Assembly (NCBI GenBank): GCA_008694505.1
Contig: VZDJ01007747.1
Coordinates: forward strand, 36,889,978-36,953,977
Source of the DNA: Cyanoderma ruficeps
Taxonomy: Eukaryota; Chordata; Aves; Passeriformes; Timaliidae
Reading direction: 5' to 3'
DNA: 64,000 nt
Shown: positions 22,001-29,300 of the stretch, piece by piece
Numbering within the stretch: position 1 is the stretch's first letter
Layout: each line of letters opens with the position of its first letter
Translations under genes and position numbers: made by a program
Notes under the pieces: generated by a model
Told to the model about the DNA's origin: nothing
What the model saw: only the letters and a program-made list of their open reading frames with translations
Databases searched by the model: none

Positions 22001-23603
22001 GAGAATATTAACCTAAAAGCATGAACAAAACCAGTGAACTTTTTCTAGAGTAACACTGGGTCTCAAACGACAATCATTTGCTGGAAGGTATAAACTTATA
22101 AACCAAAAATTCCAGAGAATTAGTAAATATATTTAAATGGTCTGTCATATATACAGCTCATACAGCTAAATTTTATGACATCTCCTTAGCTGTGAAGTGA
22201 TTCACTGATTCACTCTGAATCTACAAGAACAGTATGGTAAAACTTACTTGCTTTGTACAGCAGCTACACTATGTCAAGAAACAAAGCTGCTGGCAGAATC
22301 TAAGGGGCAAAAATACCTCAGTCTGAGGATAAAGGTAAAACTCCAGGGCTTACATTCAGTTAGAAATATGCCATGATGATAAAGCCACTAAGCTACCCCA
22401 ACTGCTCTGTTCCCAGATGAAAATAAAAAAAAGGCTCTATTTAATTGAACAATCATATGCAGCCCTTCAATGTGGGGATGTGTATCTTCTAAGGTTGTAA
22501 TTTGGATCCTTTTTGTATTAGATAATATATTATGGCACTTTTTTTATCCCAGAGCTGTATCTTTAAGAAGATCTCTACATCTTCTTAAATGTGTTTCACA
22601 TAAGAAGGAAGAAACCCAGACTTCCTGTGCTTTCCTCCGAAAGGCAGTCATTCCCTTTCTCGGTGTAAACAACTCTACATGCCCTCACAGCTCTGAAACG
22701 TCTTCAGACACAGAGCACTTGTGGTTTTTTCTGTGCTCTAACACATGAGTCAGATGCAGAACTAGGCTGTTTTGATTTCTCTGATCTACCTGCTAGGATT
22801 TTTATAATTATGGTGAAGATTCAAGATTAGCTTAAATCCATGTAAATCTACATGACCTCCAGAAAGCTAGTTGTTTCTCCTCCTACATCTCCAAGTCATG
22901 CATTTCCACAACATCTCATCTGTATTGTAGTTAATCTCCTTTCTTGGTAGGGTTAGCTTTCAGCAAGGTTCACATGCTAATCTCCAATTGCAATGCCACA
23001 TAAGCATTAATGCAAGCACAGAACATCACAGGAAATTAGCTTAAAGTAAGACAGAAATACTGTTTGACAGTGGCTTCAACTTAGCTCTGCATAAGTGCCT
23101 TGCAAAACCATGGGATCTATAATTTAATGCAAACAGTAAAGAAATATGGTAGAATACAGTTCTTTCCCAGTTTAAAATGAACACTCAAGTTCTGAAACGT
23201 AGCACCTGCTGGTCTCCCCTGTACCGACGTTCAGTAAGTAAATGAGTCTTATGAGAGAGCAGAGTAGATTGCTTAAAAATTCATATATTTTCTGAAAATT
23301 GGCTATGCAAATCAAATCTCTTCATGCTCCGTATTTACAGAGTATTATCAACTATATTCCCTTTAAAAAAACCCATACTTACTTCTATTGATATCTCCAC
23401 AATTAAAACATGCTTACATTTCTTGCATAATTTACCTTCAGCTGGATGATATCTTCACCATCTATGAACACTGCCATCTCCTTCCAGTTGAAGGAAGCTT
23501 TCTTACGGTATCTGGAAAGCGGCCCTTCAGGGAAATCTGGTAGCAAAGTATCCCATGAATTTTGGTTGCCAGGCATTTCTTTCTGATACAATGTGGGTGC
23601 CAT
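942..23603 (-). CDS. ACOX3: ACOX3 gene, peroxisomal acyl-CoA oxidase 3 (5' 13 coding exons; 3' end outside window)
   Basis: FAD-dependent peroxisomal oxidase. It catalyses the first step of beta-oxidation of 2-methyl-branched acyl-CoAs (pristanoyl-CoA), giving a trans-2-enoyl-CoA and H2O2. Thirteen coding exons, all with AG acceptors and GT donors on the minus strand, join to 1,671 nt (557 codons) with no frame break. Intron phases in order are 0,0,0,0,0,2,0,0,0,1,1,1,0. Visible landmarks are [11 protein letters not shown] (about residues 163-173) and [14 protein letters not shown] (about 202-215), typical of the FAD/acyl-CoA region; RRQFGPTE (about 341-348); [10 protein letters not shown] (about 432-441); and CTYEGDN (455-461), where E458 is the expected catalytic base. 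Human ACOX3 is about 700 residues, so roughly 140 C-terminal residues, including the SKL-type peroxisomal signal, lie left of base 1. ACOX3 rather than ACOX1 or ACOX2 is supported by strong similarity to recalled human ACOX3 and by divergent pairing with TRMT44. The N terminus is about ten residues longer than I recall for human. Confidence 0.95.
1058..2065. other. ACOX3: ACOX3 intron 13
   Basis: About 1 kb of AT-rich intron without a recognisable repeat, RNA gene or open frame of interest. Confidence 0.75.
2066..2179 (-). CDS. ACOX3: ACOX3 exon 13 (residues 481-519)
   Basis: Completes an Asp codon and reads [20 protein letters not shown], then [17 protein letters not shown]. The acceptor is atttcag; the donor is TCAG|gtaggc, phase 1. 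This is the less conserved linker before the C-terminal domain. Confidence 0.92.
2180..3336. other. ACOX3: ACOX3 intron 12, with an inserted CR1
   Basis: Almost half of this intron is a CR1 copy (about 2,571-3,064). The rest is unremarkable AT-rich sequence. Confidence 0.8.
2571..3064 (-). mobile_element. CR1 LINE 3' fragment, reverse orientation
   Basis: Begins with the reversed CR1 tail (gtcacagaatcatagaa), followed by the highly typical ggttggaagggaccttaag block. It then runs through the reversed 3' UTR and end of ORF2 to a point rich in gaccccagacctggatgcag. It is 5'-truncated, as most avian CR1 copies are. It lies in the same orientation as ACOX3. Confidence 0.92.
3337..3456 (-). CDS. 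ACOX3: ACOX3 exon 12 with catalytic glutamate (residues 441-481)
   Basis: Reads [20 protein letters not shown], then [15 protein letters not shown]458 in CTYEGDN corresponds to the general base of acyl-CoA oxidases, so the active site is intact. The acceptor is ttttaag; the donor is AAAAG|gtatgt, phase 1. Confidence 0.95.
3457..3949. other. ACOX3: ACOX3 intron 11, with a hairpin near its 5' splice site
   Basis: AT-rich. It contains a 16-bp perfect inverted repeat at 3,889-3,928, listed separately; nothing else is recognised. Confidence 0.8.
3885..3932. repeat. Short hairpin: 16-bp perfect stem with 8-nt loop
   Basis: Arm 3,889-3,904 (aaaataaccattctct) is the exact reverse complement of arm 3,913-3,928, with an 8-nt loop. 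After one C-C mismatch the pairing continues for three more base pairs on the outside. In the ACOX3 transcript it sits about 17-65 nt past the exon 11 donor. Confidence 0.85.
3950..4070 (-). CDS. ACOX3: ACOX3 exon 11 (residues 401-441)
   Basis: Forty codons plus one base: [20 protein letters not shown], then the [13 protein letters not shown] motif. The acceptor is cacgaag; the donor is GCCA|gtaagt, phase 1. The next exon supplies TG, giving methionine at the split codon. Confidence 0.95.
4071..5679. other. ACOX3: ACOX3 intron 10
   Basis: AT-rich intron. A 146-codon minus-strand open frame at 4,500-4,940 is the only outstanding feature. It has no recognised domain, and its position between two exons that splice in frame makes it unlikely to be a constitutive exon. 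Confidence 0.7.
5680..5802 (-). CDS. ACOX3: ACOX3 exon 10 (residues 360-400)
   Basis: Forty-one codons, [20 protein letters not shown] followed by [11 protein letters not shown]. The acceptor is tttttcccag; the donor is CAG|gtgaga. It continues directly from the YQTQ of exon 9, as expected for the family. Confidence 0.93.
5803..7055. other. ACOX3: ACOX3 intron 9, with a pre-miRNA-sized hairpin
   Basis: AT-rich intron. It holds the inverted repeat at 5,914-5,986, listed separately. No CR1 is seen. Confidence 0.75.
5914..5986. repeat. Inverted repeat/hairpin, 17-bp perfect core, about 30-bp imperfect stem
   Basis: Arm 5,920-5,936 (aacaataaccacctata) is exactly complementary to 5,964-5,980. 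Inward, pairing continues with two G-U wobbles and several A-T pairs to a loop of about 12 nt. Outward, after one mismatch, about five more pairs form. The total of about 73 nt is the size of a pre-miRNA or a tiny MITE. No expression evidence exists here. Confidence 0.85.
7056..7238 (-). CDS. ACOX3: ACOX3 exon 9 (residues 299-359)
   Basis: Sixty-one codons beginning [17 protein letters not shown] and ending [20 protein letters not shown], a hallmark stretch of acyl-CoA oxidases. The acceptor is cattcag; the donor is CAG|gtaaat. Phase 0 on both sides. Confidence 0.96.
7239..7647. other. ACOX3: ACOX3 intron 8
   Basis: About 0.4 kb of intron with nothing recognisable. Confidence 0.8.
7648..7744 (-). 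CDS. ACOX3: ACOX3 exon 8 (residues 266-298)
   Basis: Completes the split glycine codon and reads [20 protein letters not shown], then [12 protein letters not shown]. The acceptor is tttaaacag; the donor is AAG|gtatga. It is separated from exon 7 by the largest intron of the gene, about 10.6 kb. Confidence 0.95.
9930..10210 (-). mobile_element. CR1 LINE 3' fragment, reverse orientation
   Basis: Starts near tcatagagtcattaggctgg and contains ccctgggcagcctgtctcaatg and tttcagtgaagaagtttttc, reversed versions of standard CR1 3' UTR and ORF2-end sequence. It is diverged and 5'-truncated. Confidence 0.88.
11845..11873. repeat. Small hairpin, 11-bp perfect stem with 7-nt loop
   Basis: cattagagatg at 11,845-11,855 is mirrored by catctctaatg at 11,863-11,873. 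It is short enough to occur by chance in AT-rich DNA. Confidence 0.6.
14701..14720. repeat. Poly-T run (19-20 nt) ending in an undetermined base
   Basis: A homopolymer of T is followed by a single n at 14,720 and then immediately by CR1 sequence. CR1 elements do not normally carry an A/T tail at their 5' side, so either the run was present at the insertion point or sequence is missing at the n. Confidence 0.8.
14721..15620 (+). mobile_element. CR1 LINE fragment (about 0.9 kb), forward orientation
   Basis: Long CR1 piece covering the end of ORF2 and the 3' end. Landmarks are cagcagtgtgcccaggtggcc, gaggccacacctcgagtgct, tggacaaaaggagactcag and ggttggacttgatgacctt, with the tail tagtgattctgtgaccctgt. 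ORF2 is broken. An internal 45-bp direct duplication occurs at 15,081-15,170. It lies antisense to ACOX3. Confidence 0.95.
15081..15170 (+). repeat. 45-bp tandem duplication inside the CR1 copy
   Basis: The block starting ctgtgtccagctctgggccc at 15,081 recurs at 15,126 with few differences (period 45 nt, two copies). The period is a multiple of three, so the duplicated codons stay in the same frame. Ordinary CR1 has a single copy of this block. Confidence 0.85.
17160..17171 (-). promoter_or_regulatory. Candidate CTCF binding motif
   Basis: On the minus strand the sequence is ccaccagatggc, an exact fit to the core CTCF consensus CCASYAGRKGGC. Occupancy cannot be judged from sequence. Confidence 0.5.
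18307..18395 (-). CDS. ACOX3: ACOX3 exon 7 (residues 237-266)
   Basis: Reads [20 protein letters not shown] and then [10 protein letters not shown]. The acceptor is tctctacag; the donor is AATGG|gtaag. It ends in phase 2, which matches the one base contributed by the next exon. Confidence 0.95.
18396..19239. other. ACOX3: ACOX3 intron 6
   Basis: AT-rich intron of about 0.84 kb with no recognised element. Confidence 0.75.
19240..19383 (-). CDS. ACOX3: ACOX3 exon 6 (residues 189-236)
   Basis: Forty-eight codons starting [15 protein letters not shown] and including [17 protein letters not shown], between acceptor ggctacag and donor CAG|gtaggg. This is the beta-domain segment that contacts flavin and substrate in the family. 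Phase 0 on both sides. Confidence 0.95.
19384..19841. other. ACOX3: ACOX3 intron 5, with a small hairpin
   Basis: Contains a 12-bp perfect inverted repeat (cttattgtgttc at 19,534-19,545 and its complement at 19,557-19,568, 11-nt loop). Nothing else is recognised. Confidence 0.75.
19842..19931 (-). CDS. ACOX3: ACOX3 exon 5 (residues 159-188)
   Basis: Thirty codons, beginning [20 protein letters not shown], between acceptor tatttag and donor CAG|gttagt. The [10 protein letters not shown] block is the conserved FAD-proximal loop of acyl-CoA oxidases. Phase 0 on both sides. Confidence 0.95.
19932..20671. other. ACOX3: ACOX3 intron 4
   Basis: About 0.74 kb without recognised content. The 149-codon plus-strand frame covering 19,827-20,276 partly overlaps exon 5 in antisense and looks accidental. 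Confidence 0.75.
20672..20743 (-). CDS. ACOX3: ACOX3 exon 4 (residues 135-158)
   Basis: Twenty-four codons ([13 protein letters not shown] ... QTYNME) between acceptor ttttacag and donor GAG|gtaatt, phase 0 on both sides. Too short to appear as a clear open reading frame, but it fills the gap in the family sequence between exons 3 and 5 exactly. Confidence 0.92.
20744..21743. other. ACOX3: ACOX3 intron 3
   Basis: AT-rich. It contains a 12-bp direct repeat (ttcacatggata twice at 21,127-21,150) and a short (TTAA)n tract near 21,195-21,213. Confidence 0.75.
21744..21977 (-). CDS. ACOX3: ACOX3 exon 3 (residues 57-134)
   Basis: The acceptor cccctccaag opens 78 codons beginning [13 protein letters not shown] and containing [16 protein letters not shown] and CLGMYDWSP. 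The donor is GCT|gtaagt. Phase 0 on both sides. This is the N-terminal helical acyl-CoA oxidase domain. Confidence 0.95.
21978..23435. other. ACOX3: ACOX3 intron 2
   Basis: About 1.5 kb of AT-rich intron with no recognised repeat or RNA gene. Confidence 0.75.
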
Positions 23604-23614
23604 TGTTAGCTAAA
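23436..23614 (-). CDS. ACOX3: ACOX3 exon 2 (first coding exon, residues 1-56)
   Basis: The acceptor tgctgcag is followed by 11 nt of 5' UTR, then ATG at 23,603-23,601. It encodes residues 1-56, including [20 protein letters not shown], a typical ACOX3 N-terminal block. The donor after CAGCTGAAG is gtaaat; intron phase 0. Confidence 0.93.
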
Positions 23615-25813
23615 CTGCAGCAAACAAGAAAAGATAAAATACAAACTGAAGCACCACAGATGTCTGTTTTTTTAATTATAAAAATAAATTGAAAGAGTTG
23701 TAAATTAAATCCATGGACTTGTTGAAATGTATGAGTACAGCACTGCACAGGCAACTAAAAGCTTGGGCTTCCCATTTTTAATTCAACGGGCTTGATAAAG
23801 CGTAAGAAAAAATGCCTTTGATCCAATGTAAACGACTTACATCACCTTTGTTATTAAAATATGAGCTAAATATGAAACAAGGACATCACTGGTTATCACC
23901 ATATTGTGTAGTAAGAAAGGGAGTGATAAAAGACCCAGGCGAGAAAAAAACCCCTAGCTTAAACACCAAATGGAGTAAGGCCCCATGAAATCTGCTGGCA
24001 ACTTGTGTGCATCCATGGGTCAGGCAAGAGCACTACAAAACTCCACAGACCCTGCAGGATTTCCCTGTCAGTAGGTACAACTGCACTGGTTCAGGAGAGG
24101 AGAATCTTATTTTTCATTAGAACCTGACCCAAATAAGCAGAGGCTGATCGTCGGCGGCCTCCAGAAGCCGGTGCTGGAGAGCCCTCTGCTGCTCACGGCA
24201 CACCCAGCCATCCCTGCCGCCACAGACAGCAGAGATCCCGGCTGTGCTGGGAGGGAGCACAAGGCATCGGACAGGGCAGCAGAAGCCGGCCACGATTTAA
24301 CGGGACTGGCTGAAAGAAGCAGCTCAAAGGTGTAGGTAGGACATCCTGGCCCAGGGCTGGCCAAGGATTCAGTACAGACTTTGAACATAATGAAGTACGG
24401 AAACTACTTCAGCAGTCTGCTTTTTCCACTCGTTTCCACCCCCTCATTATCTTGATACATCTCCTTGATACCTCTCTTTTCCCTCAACCTTATCCTTTTA
24501 TGGAGGTCATCCTCTAATTCTGAACAGTACAAACACAGAAGAGAACAGTAGGATAGTGTTTCTGCATTTGTCTTCCAAATCAGTTCTAGGAAGATGCAGC
24601 TCCAGTACTAACCAACAAGTTTGTAAAGAGAGGAAAAAAAAAAAGAAAAAAAGACATTAAGAAAGTGTTTTAACTTCCGGCCAAATAAAGAGAAGATACA
24701 ATTCTAACTAGAAAATAGGTAAATTAGGCAGCAATCGGAGGCTTTTCATGAAAGAGAAAAAAATTACATTGTAATACTGCAGCTATTGCATCTAACTTTA
24801 TTTACATTGCAAATCAGTGATATTACCCAAACGAGAAAACCTAAGAGTTCACTAAAAAAATGTTCTGTACTTAAAATATATTACAAATTCTCGTACTTCA
24901 CGCAATGTTTTAATATCATTTAGCTCCAAGTCAACAGTTTCAAAACTAATTAATAAATCAAAACAGGTGGTTACAATAGGAAAGTAACAACGAGCTACCC
25001 TAAAGAATAACTTCAGTGTTAATTTCAGGCTCGCTGTGAAATTTTGAAACGTGTGTGAAGGTGGAAGTAAAATCCGCATTACTTTCAACTTGCAAATAAC
25101 TGTTGTAGTTTCACTGCAAAATGTTGAGTTGGGAACCTTTTTCCGTGGAAAGTGCTCCTGCTAGTAATTCAAATTCGTAGTCGGGCACCAAAAATCACGA
25201 GAGCAAAGGTCAGTTTGCAGGGTACTATCCTCAACTGTCTTACCTAACAATGACACAGCTCAGACACTTGGTAGTTGTCAAGAATAGTGATACTGTACCC
25301 TTATGGCTATGAGACGACATAACCAGCGTTTTGTTTTATTTTCTAGCGGCTCTCCATTTCCGAGCAATCTGCTGCTCGCTGGCAGTCGCCCAGAGCAGGA
25401 CAAGTCCCGGCAGGGTCAAGGCACGACCGCTGTTCGAGCGGCCCAAGTTCACGGCGGGACCTCGCTTCTGCTCAGACCGGGCAAAAACAGCTACATAACG
25501 TACTGTTATTTGTTAGAAAAAGGTGTAGCGAGATGTCTCCCTGACGGGCCGGGCTGACTGTCCGCTGTCAGTCAGCCGTCCCGGTCTGAAGTTTGCTGTC
25601 AGGAAGCGCCTTCACGCAGCCGTCCTGTACCCGCTGTCACAGCGGCGCAGACCTTCCCCAAACAGAGCTGCACGTGCGGTGACGACCCTCCGGCCTCACG
25701 CCCTGCTGGGAGCTGGCTCCCCGTGTTTTCAGCCGCAGGACGGCACCGCAGCGTCTCTTGCGGCACTTGCAGCCTCAGAGCCGCAGGCCAGGGCGAGGGG
25801 ACCCGGTACGTAC
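23615..25813. other. ACOX3: ACOX3 intron 1 (within the 5' UTR)
   Basis: Separates the non-coding exon from the ATG exon. It includes a GC-richer patch at about 24,125-24,370 that could hold an alternative 5' exon, and merges at its right end into the CpG island. Confidence 0.65.
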
Positions 25814-25890
25814 CTGCGGCAGGCGCCGTCTCCGCCTCGGGAACTGACGGGAGCAGCCTGCGACGCGCTCCGCCTCCTGGCGCGGCGGCA
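25814..25890 (-). other. ACOX3: ACOX3 non-coding exon 1 (5' UTR), transcription start not determined
   Basis: On the minus strand a strong splice donor, GCCGCAG|gtacgt, ends an exon at 25,814 inside the CpG island. The first coding exon begins with an acceptor and only 11 nt of leader, so a separate upstream 5' exon is required, and this is the best candidate. The right-hand boundary given is a placeholder; the true transcription start is not visible and may lie further right, inside TRMT44 exon 1. Confidence 0.55.
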
Positions 25891-25901
25891 GCGGGCGGTG
25901 G

Positions 25902-26304
25902 ATGGGGCTGGTGGGGACGGCGGCCGTGCGGGACCCCGGCGGCGCCGCGCTGCCCCGCGGCTTCTGGGCGGCCGTACGCGTGTGGCTGGAGAAGCCGCAG
26001 GTGGCCAATAGGCGGCTGAGCGGCGCCGCTGTCCAGGCGGAGGGGACGGTGCCGCTCGGCGAGGGCAGGGAGATACCTCCATCCTTCGCCGCCGCGGGGG
26101 CGGGCGGGGACGGCGAAAGGCAGGAGGGGGGAGCGGCGGGGGCCGCGGAGTTGGGCAGGCTCTGGAGGGAGGTGCGGGGTCAGCTGCATCTGCCGCCGCC
26201 CCTCACGGCCTGGGGCGAGCCCGGCGAGCTCCGCGCCGTGCTGAGGACGCTGCTGCCCCGAGGCCGCCCCGCCGCGCCCCCGACCCGGGAGCTGGCCGTG
26301 CAAG
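25902..26304 (+). CDS. TRMT44: TRMT44 exon 1 (residues 1-134 plus 1 base)
   Basis: ATG at 25,902 (context gtggATGg, G at +4). It encodes FWAAVRVWLEKPQVAN, then a Gly/Ala/Glu-rich low-complexity stretch, then LRTLLPRGRPAAPPTRELAV. The donor is CAAG|gtgagc, phase 1. The whole exon is CpG-dense. Confidence 0.9.
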
Positions 26305-29300
26305 GTGAGCGGAGAGGGCGCTGAGGGGGTGGGAGGCCGGGGCTGTCGCGGGCCTGTCCCCTCAGAGATTGTCTCGCAGATTAGAGAAATGCCGCTTTCT
26401 TCTCCCTTGTTTGTGGGAATGAAGATGTGTGCTTAGGGTTTATGTTTACTTTTCGTTGTTGCGCTAGGAACCATTGAAGTTTCAGCAGTTGAAATACAAA
26501 TTACAGAGGCTAAAGACCTGTAACCCTCAGGAGCTCCTGTCACGAGTAAGCTGCCCCTGTGGCCCCTGCCTGGCCCAGTGGAGGTGTTTGTATCGACTTT
26601 CTTAATGTTTACTATTGCTTAAGAAAGAAGCTCAACTTGGTGTTGCTTTGCTTTGGGGTGGATTTTTACACCGTATGATAGTAATTTGCAATAAATCCTG
26701 CTAATATAAAGAAACTTCTATAGGGTAGAACTTGACACCGTTTTTAAGATAAATTTTGGAAAAAATGTTGATTCGGTTTACATTCTAGTCGAAATGTTTG
26801 GGAAAGAGCAGAATTCCAGAAACAACTGGACTTAAAATTCAGAAAGGCTGATACTTGTTTGTGGGGCACACTTGGGATGTTCTTGAGGCCCATGATTCTT
26901 ACCTGATGCCTTCAAAAAAGTTGGTGCTTTCCAAAAAAATATGTTGCAATTCTGATTTATTTTTTCTTTTGATGCTAAGAGAAGATGCTCCTGAGCTGCA
27001 TCTATAGAGCTTATCTCTAAGGAAAAGCCTGGGAATTTTTTTTAAAATTAATTTGTGTACAGTTAAAAAGTGTTAGAGGTGGAATTGCTAAGGGTAGGAC
27101 AGGACAGCAAAACTTAACATTTGTTCTTTTGCTAATTAATTCTTTCTTGTCTAACTCAGAAAATTTTGGAGTCCATTGAAAATTCATTATTTCACCAGTA
27201 TAGCATTTTTAGTTGCAAGAATGTTTGTTTTGATGGTAATTAAAAAAACATTTTCAAAACTGAGACTTTAATAAATCATTCTGAAGAAACTGCCCTGGGT
27301 AAACAATAGCTAGAAAGATTTTTTAATTTTTAGAGGAAATAATAGTGCATACACACCTTCTTCCCAGGACTCTGGATTTGCTGTGGGATGTGGAAAAGTA
27401 GCAGTTGTATCCTAGAAAAATCTTACTGTTTAAATCTTAATGTTTGACTAAAATAGTTACATTTGATGAAAATGAATACTCCTGGTCAGCCCGAGATATT
27501 TTGGAAACATCATGCAATAGAATACTAAATTTGGAGAAATCAAGTCCTCTGGTAGTTTCAGATGTCAGGAGCACCAAGAAACAGATCTATTCCTGGCATT
27601 GTGGTTCTTTCTGTGTTGTCTTAGATTTTGCCTCACTGGTTTGCAGGCTGTTCATTTTGGTGCTAATGAGGATGGGTTTCACCATGAAATAATCAACCCC
27701 TATTTGCATATCTTTTCAGATGTTTGCAATGGAACTGTGACTTTTCTGCCTTTGGAGGAAAACAGTGAAGGAAAATACCTGGTGAAAAAGTGCAATATTT
27801 ATCAAATTCAACTTAAACACATAAAAGATGAGGAATGGTAAGTGTGGGGGTGAGAGAGGAAGCAAACAGTAAGTTATTGCAGGAGTCACACAATGGTTAA
27901 ATAGGCAATTGTTATGTAGGCAATTTAGATTTTATAATTTTCTGCTTGATTAGTAAATTACAGTGGTGGTGTGATGTAAATGCATAGTGTTCTCTAAAAA
28001 GAAACATCTACAATACCCTGAATAACGTAAAACAAACCTGTTTCACCTTTGAATGTAAATATTGACTGTACCTGTGTGTGGTCTAGAAAATATGCCTCTT
28101 CTGATCGTGAGGATGTAGCAGTGCCTGTGAGAAAGGTTCTATGGCTGTTAGTAAGGATGAGGATCAAACTGGAGTTGCTTTAGACCCACTGAGCTTCAGT
28201 CACTGAAATACAGACCATTCAGGTTGGTCCTGAGCATCTGGGCATGTAGCTGTAATAAAATCTGAATAAAGTTAGAGATTTTGAAATAATGAGTTGTGAC
28301 AATAGATACATTTTCCTCCTAAATTTTCCTGTTATTTTTCAGGAATTTCATGAGTTGACTTTCACTGTTTAGTGTTTGGCTATCTTGTGAAACCAGGTTG
28401 CTCATCATGTGTGAGTCCTCATTTATTGTGTTAAATGCAGCATGGACTCTCATGTACAGTGTTTGAATTGAGAGATAATGAGCGAACAAAATCCAGGGGA
28501 AACGGGTCCATTACTCAGTAACTTCACTGTTTTATTTTCCTTCTGTTTCTCTACATATTTACTTATTCTCCTGTCTAGTTTTATATCTCTGATCTGCTGA
28601 GTTTCTCCACTTAATCCTTGTTTTCTCTGTCCTTCAGATAGCTGAAATAATGTGCTATTGTATTTGTACTAAGTTGTTTGTTTGTTTTTAAGGTCTATAT
28701 CTGTTGTAGCTCCATTTCCAGAAGATTGGTTTTCAGATGGAATTGCGTACCCCAAACTAGCATGGCTTGGAAATGAACTTTTGCCCAAATTGGCTAAATG
28801 GTCTGTGGAGCAAAAGCCCAGTGAGTTTAAAAGTACACTCTCACTCATTTCAGTAGCAAAATACAGCAAGGTTTATCAGGACCTCAAAGAAAAGTACAAA
28901 GAGATGGTAAAGGTAAGTTTGGCAGTAAATGCAGTAATATTATCCTTAATTTTTTTTCTACCTTGTGTAATGAAGCTGCTTCTTTCAATAAATTCTTTCT
29001 TAACAAAAAAAAGCAATTGAATTATAATGTATATCTTTTTGTTTTGTGCTTTGGGATTTTTTTTGTATATATGGAGAACAAAACACTTTAATACTAAGAA
29101 GAATAGTCATCCACATTGTAGAAGGCACAAATAAAACACCTCCTTCTCCAAAACCTTTGGATGCGATCTCAGTATGTGTTTGAGTTAGAGGAGCAGTGTT
29201 GTCATTCTTTTTTCTTATCCTGGAGATCCTGAAGAACAGCATTGTGCTGTATGAAGTAATGTCTGTATTCTTGCAAACTTGACTCTAGCTGCAAACAGTA

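Larger units (their letters stand above)
25560..26330. promoter_or_regulatory. CpG island / probable bidirectional promoter of ACOX3 and TRMT44
   Basis: The only large GC- and CpG-dense stretch in the window. It covers the ACOX3 non-coding exon and the whole TRMT44 first coding exon. Motifs seen are a CCAAT box at 26,005-26,009 and a GC box, ggggcgggcgggg, near 26,097-26,109, both inside TRMT44 coding sequence. No TATA box was noticed. The gap between the ACOX3 exon 1 donor (25,814) and the TRMT44 ATG (25,902) is about 88 bp, so the transcripts start very close together or overlap. Confidence 0.85.

Noticed and set aside
24107..24388. GC-richer 93-codon frame in ACOX3 intron 1
   Set aside because: It could mark an alternative 5' exon, but there is no clear donor in a useful place and no protein similarity; kept only as a remark in the intron entry.
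25599..26303. 234-codon minus-strand open frame across the CpG island
   Set aside because: It is the antisense of TRMT44 exon 1. Its Arg/Pro/Gly-rich content is what GC-rich DNA gives in unused frames, and it ignores the ACOX3 splice donor at 25,814.
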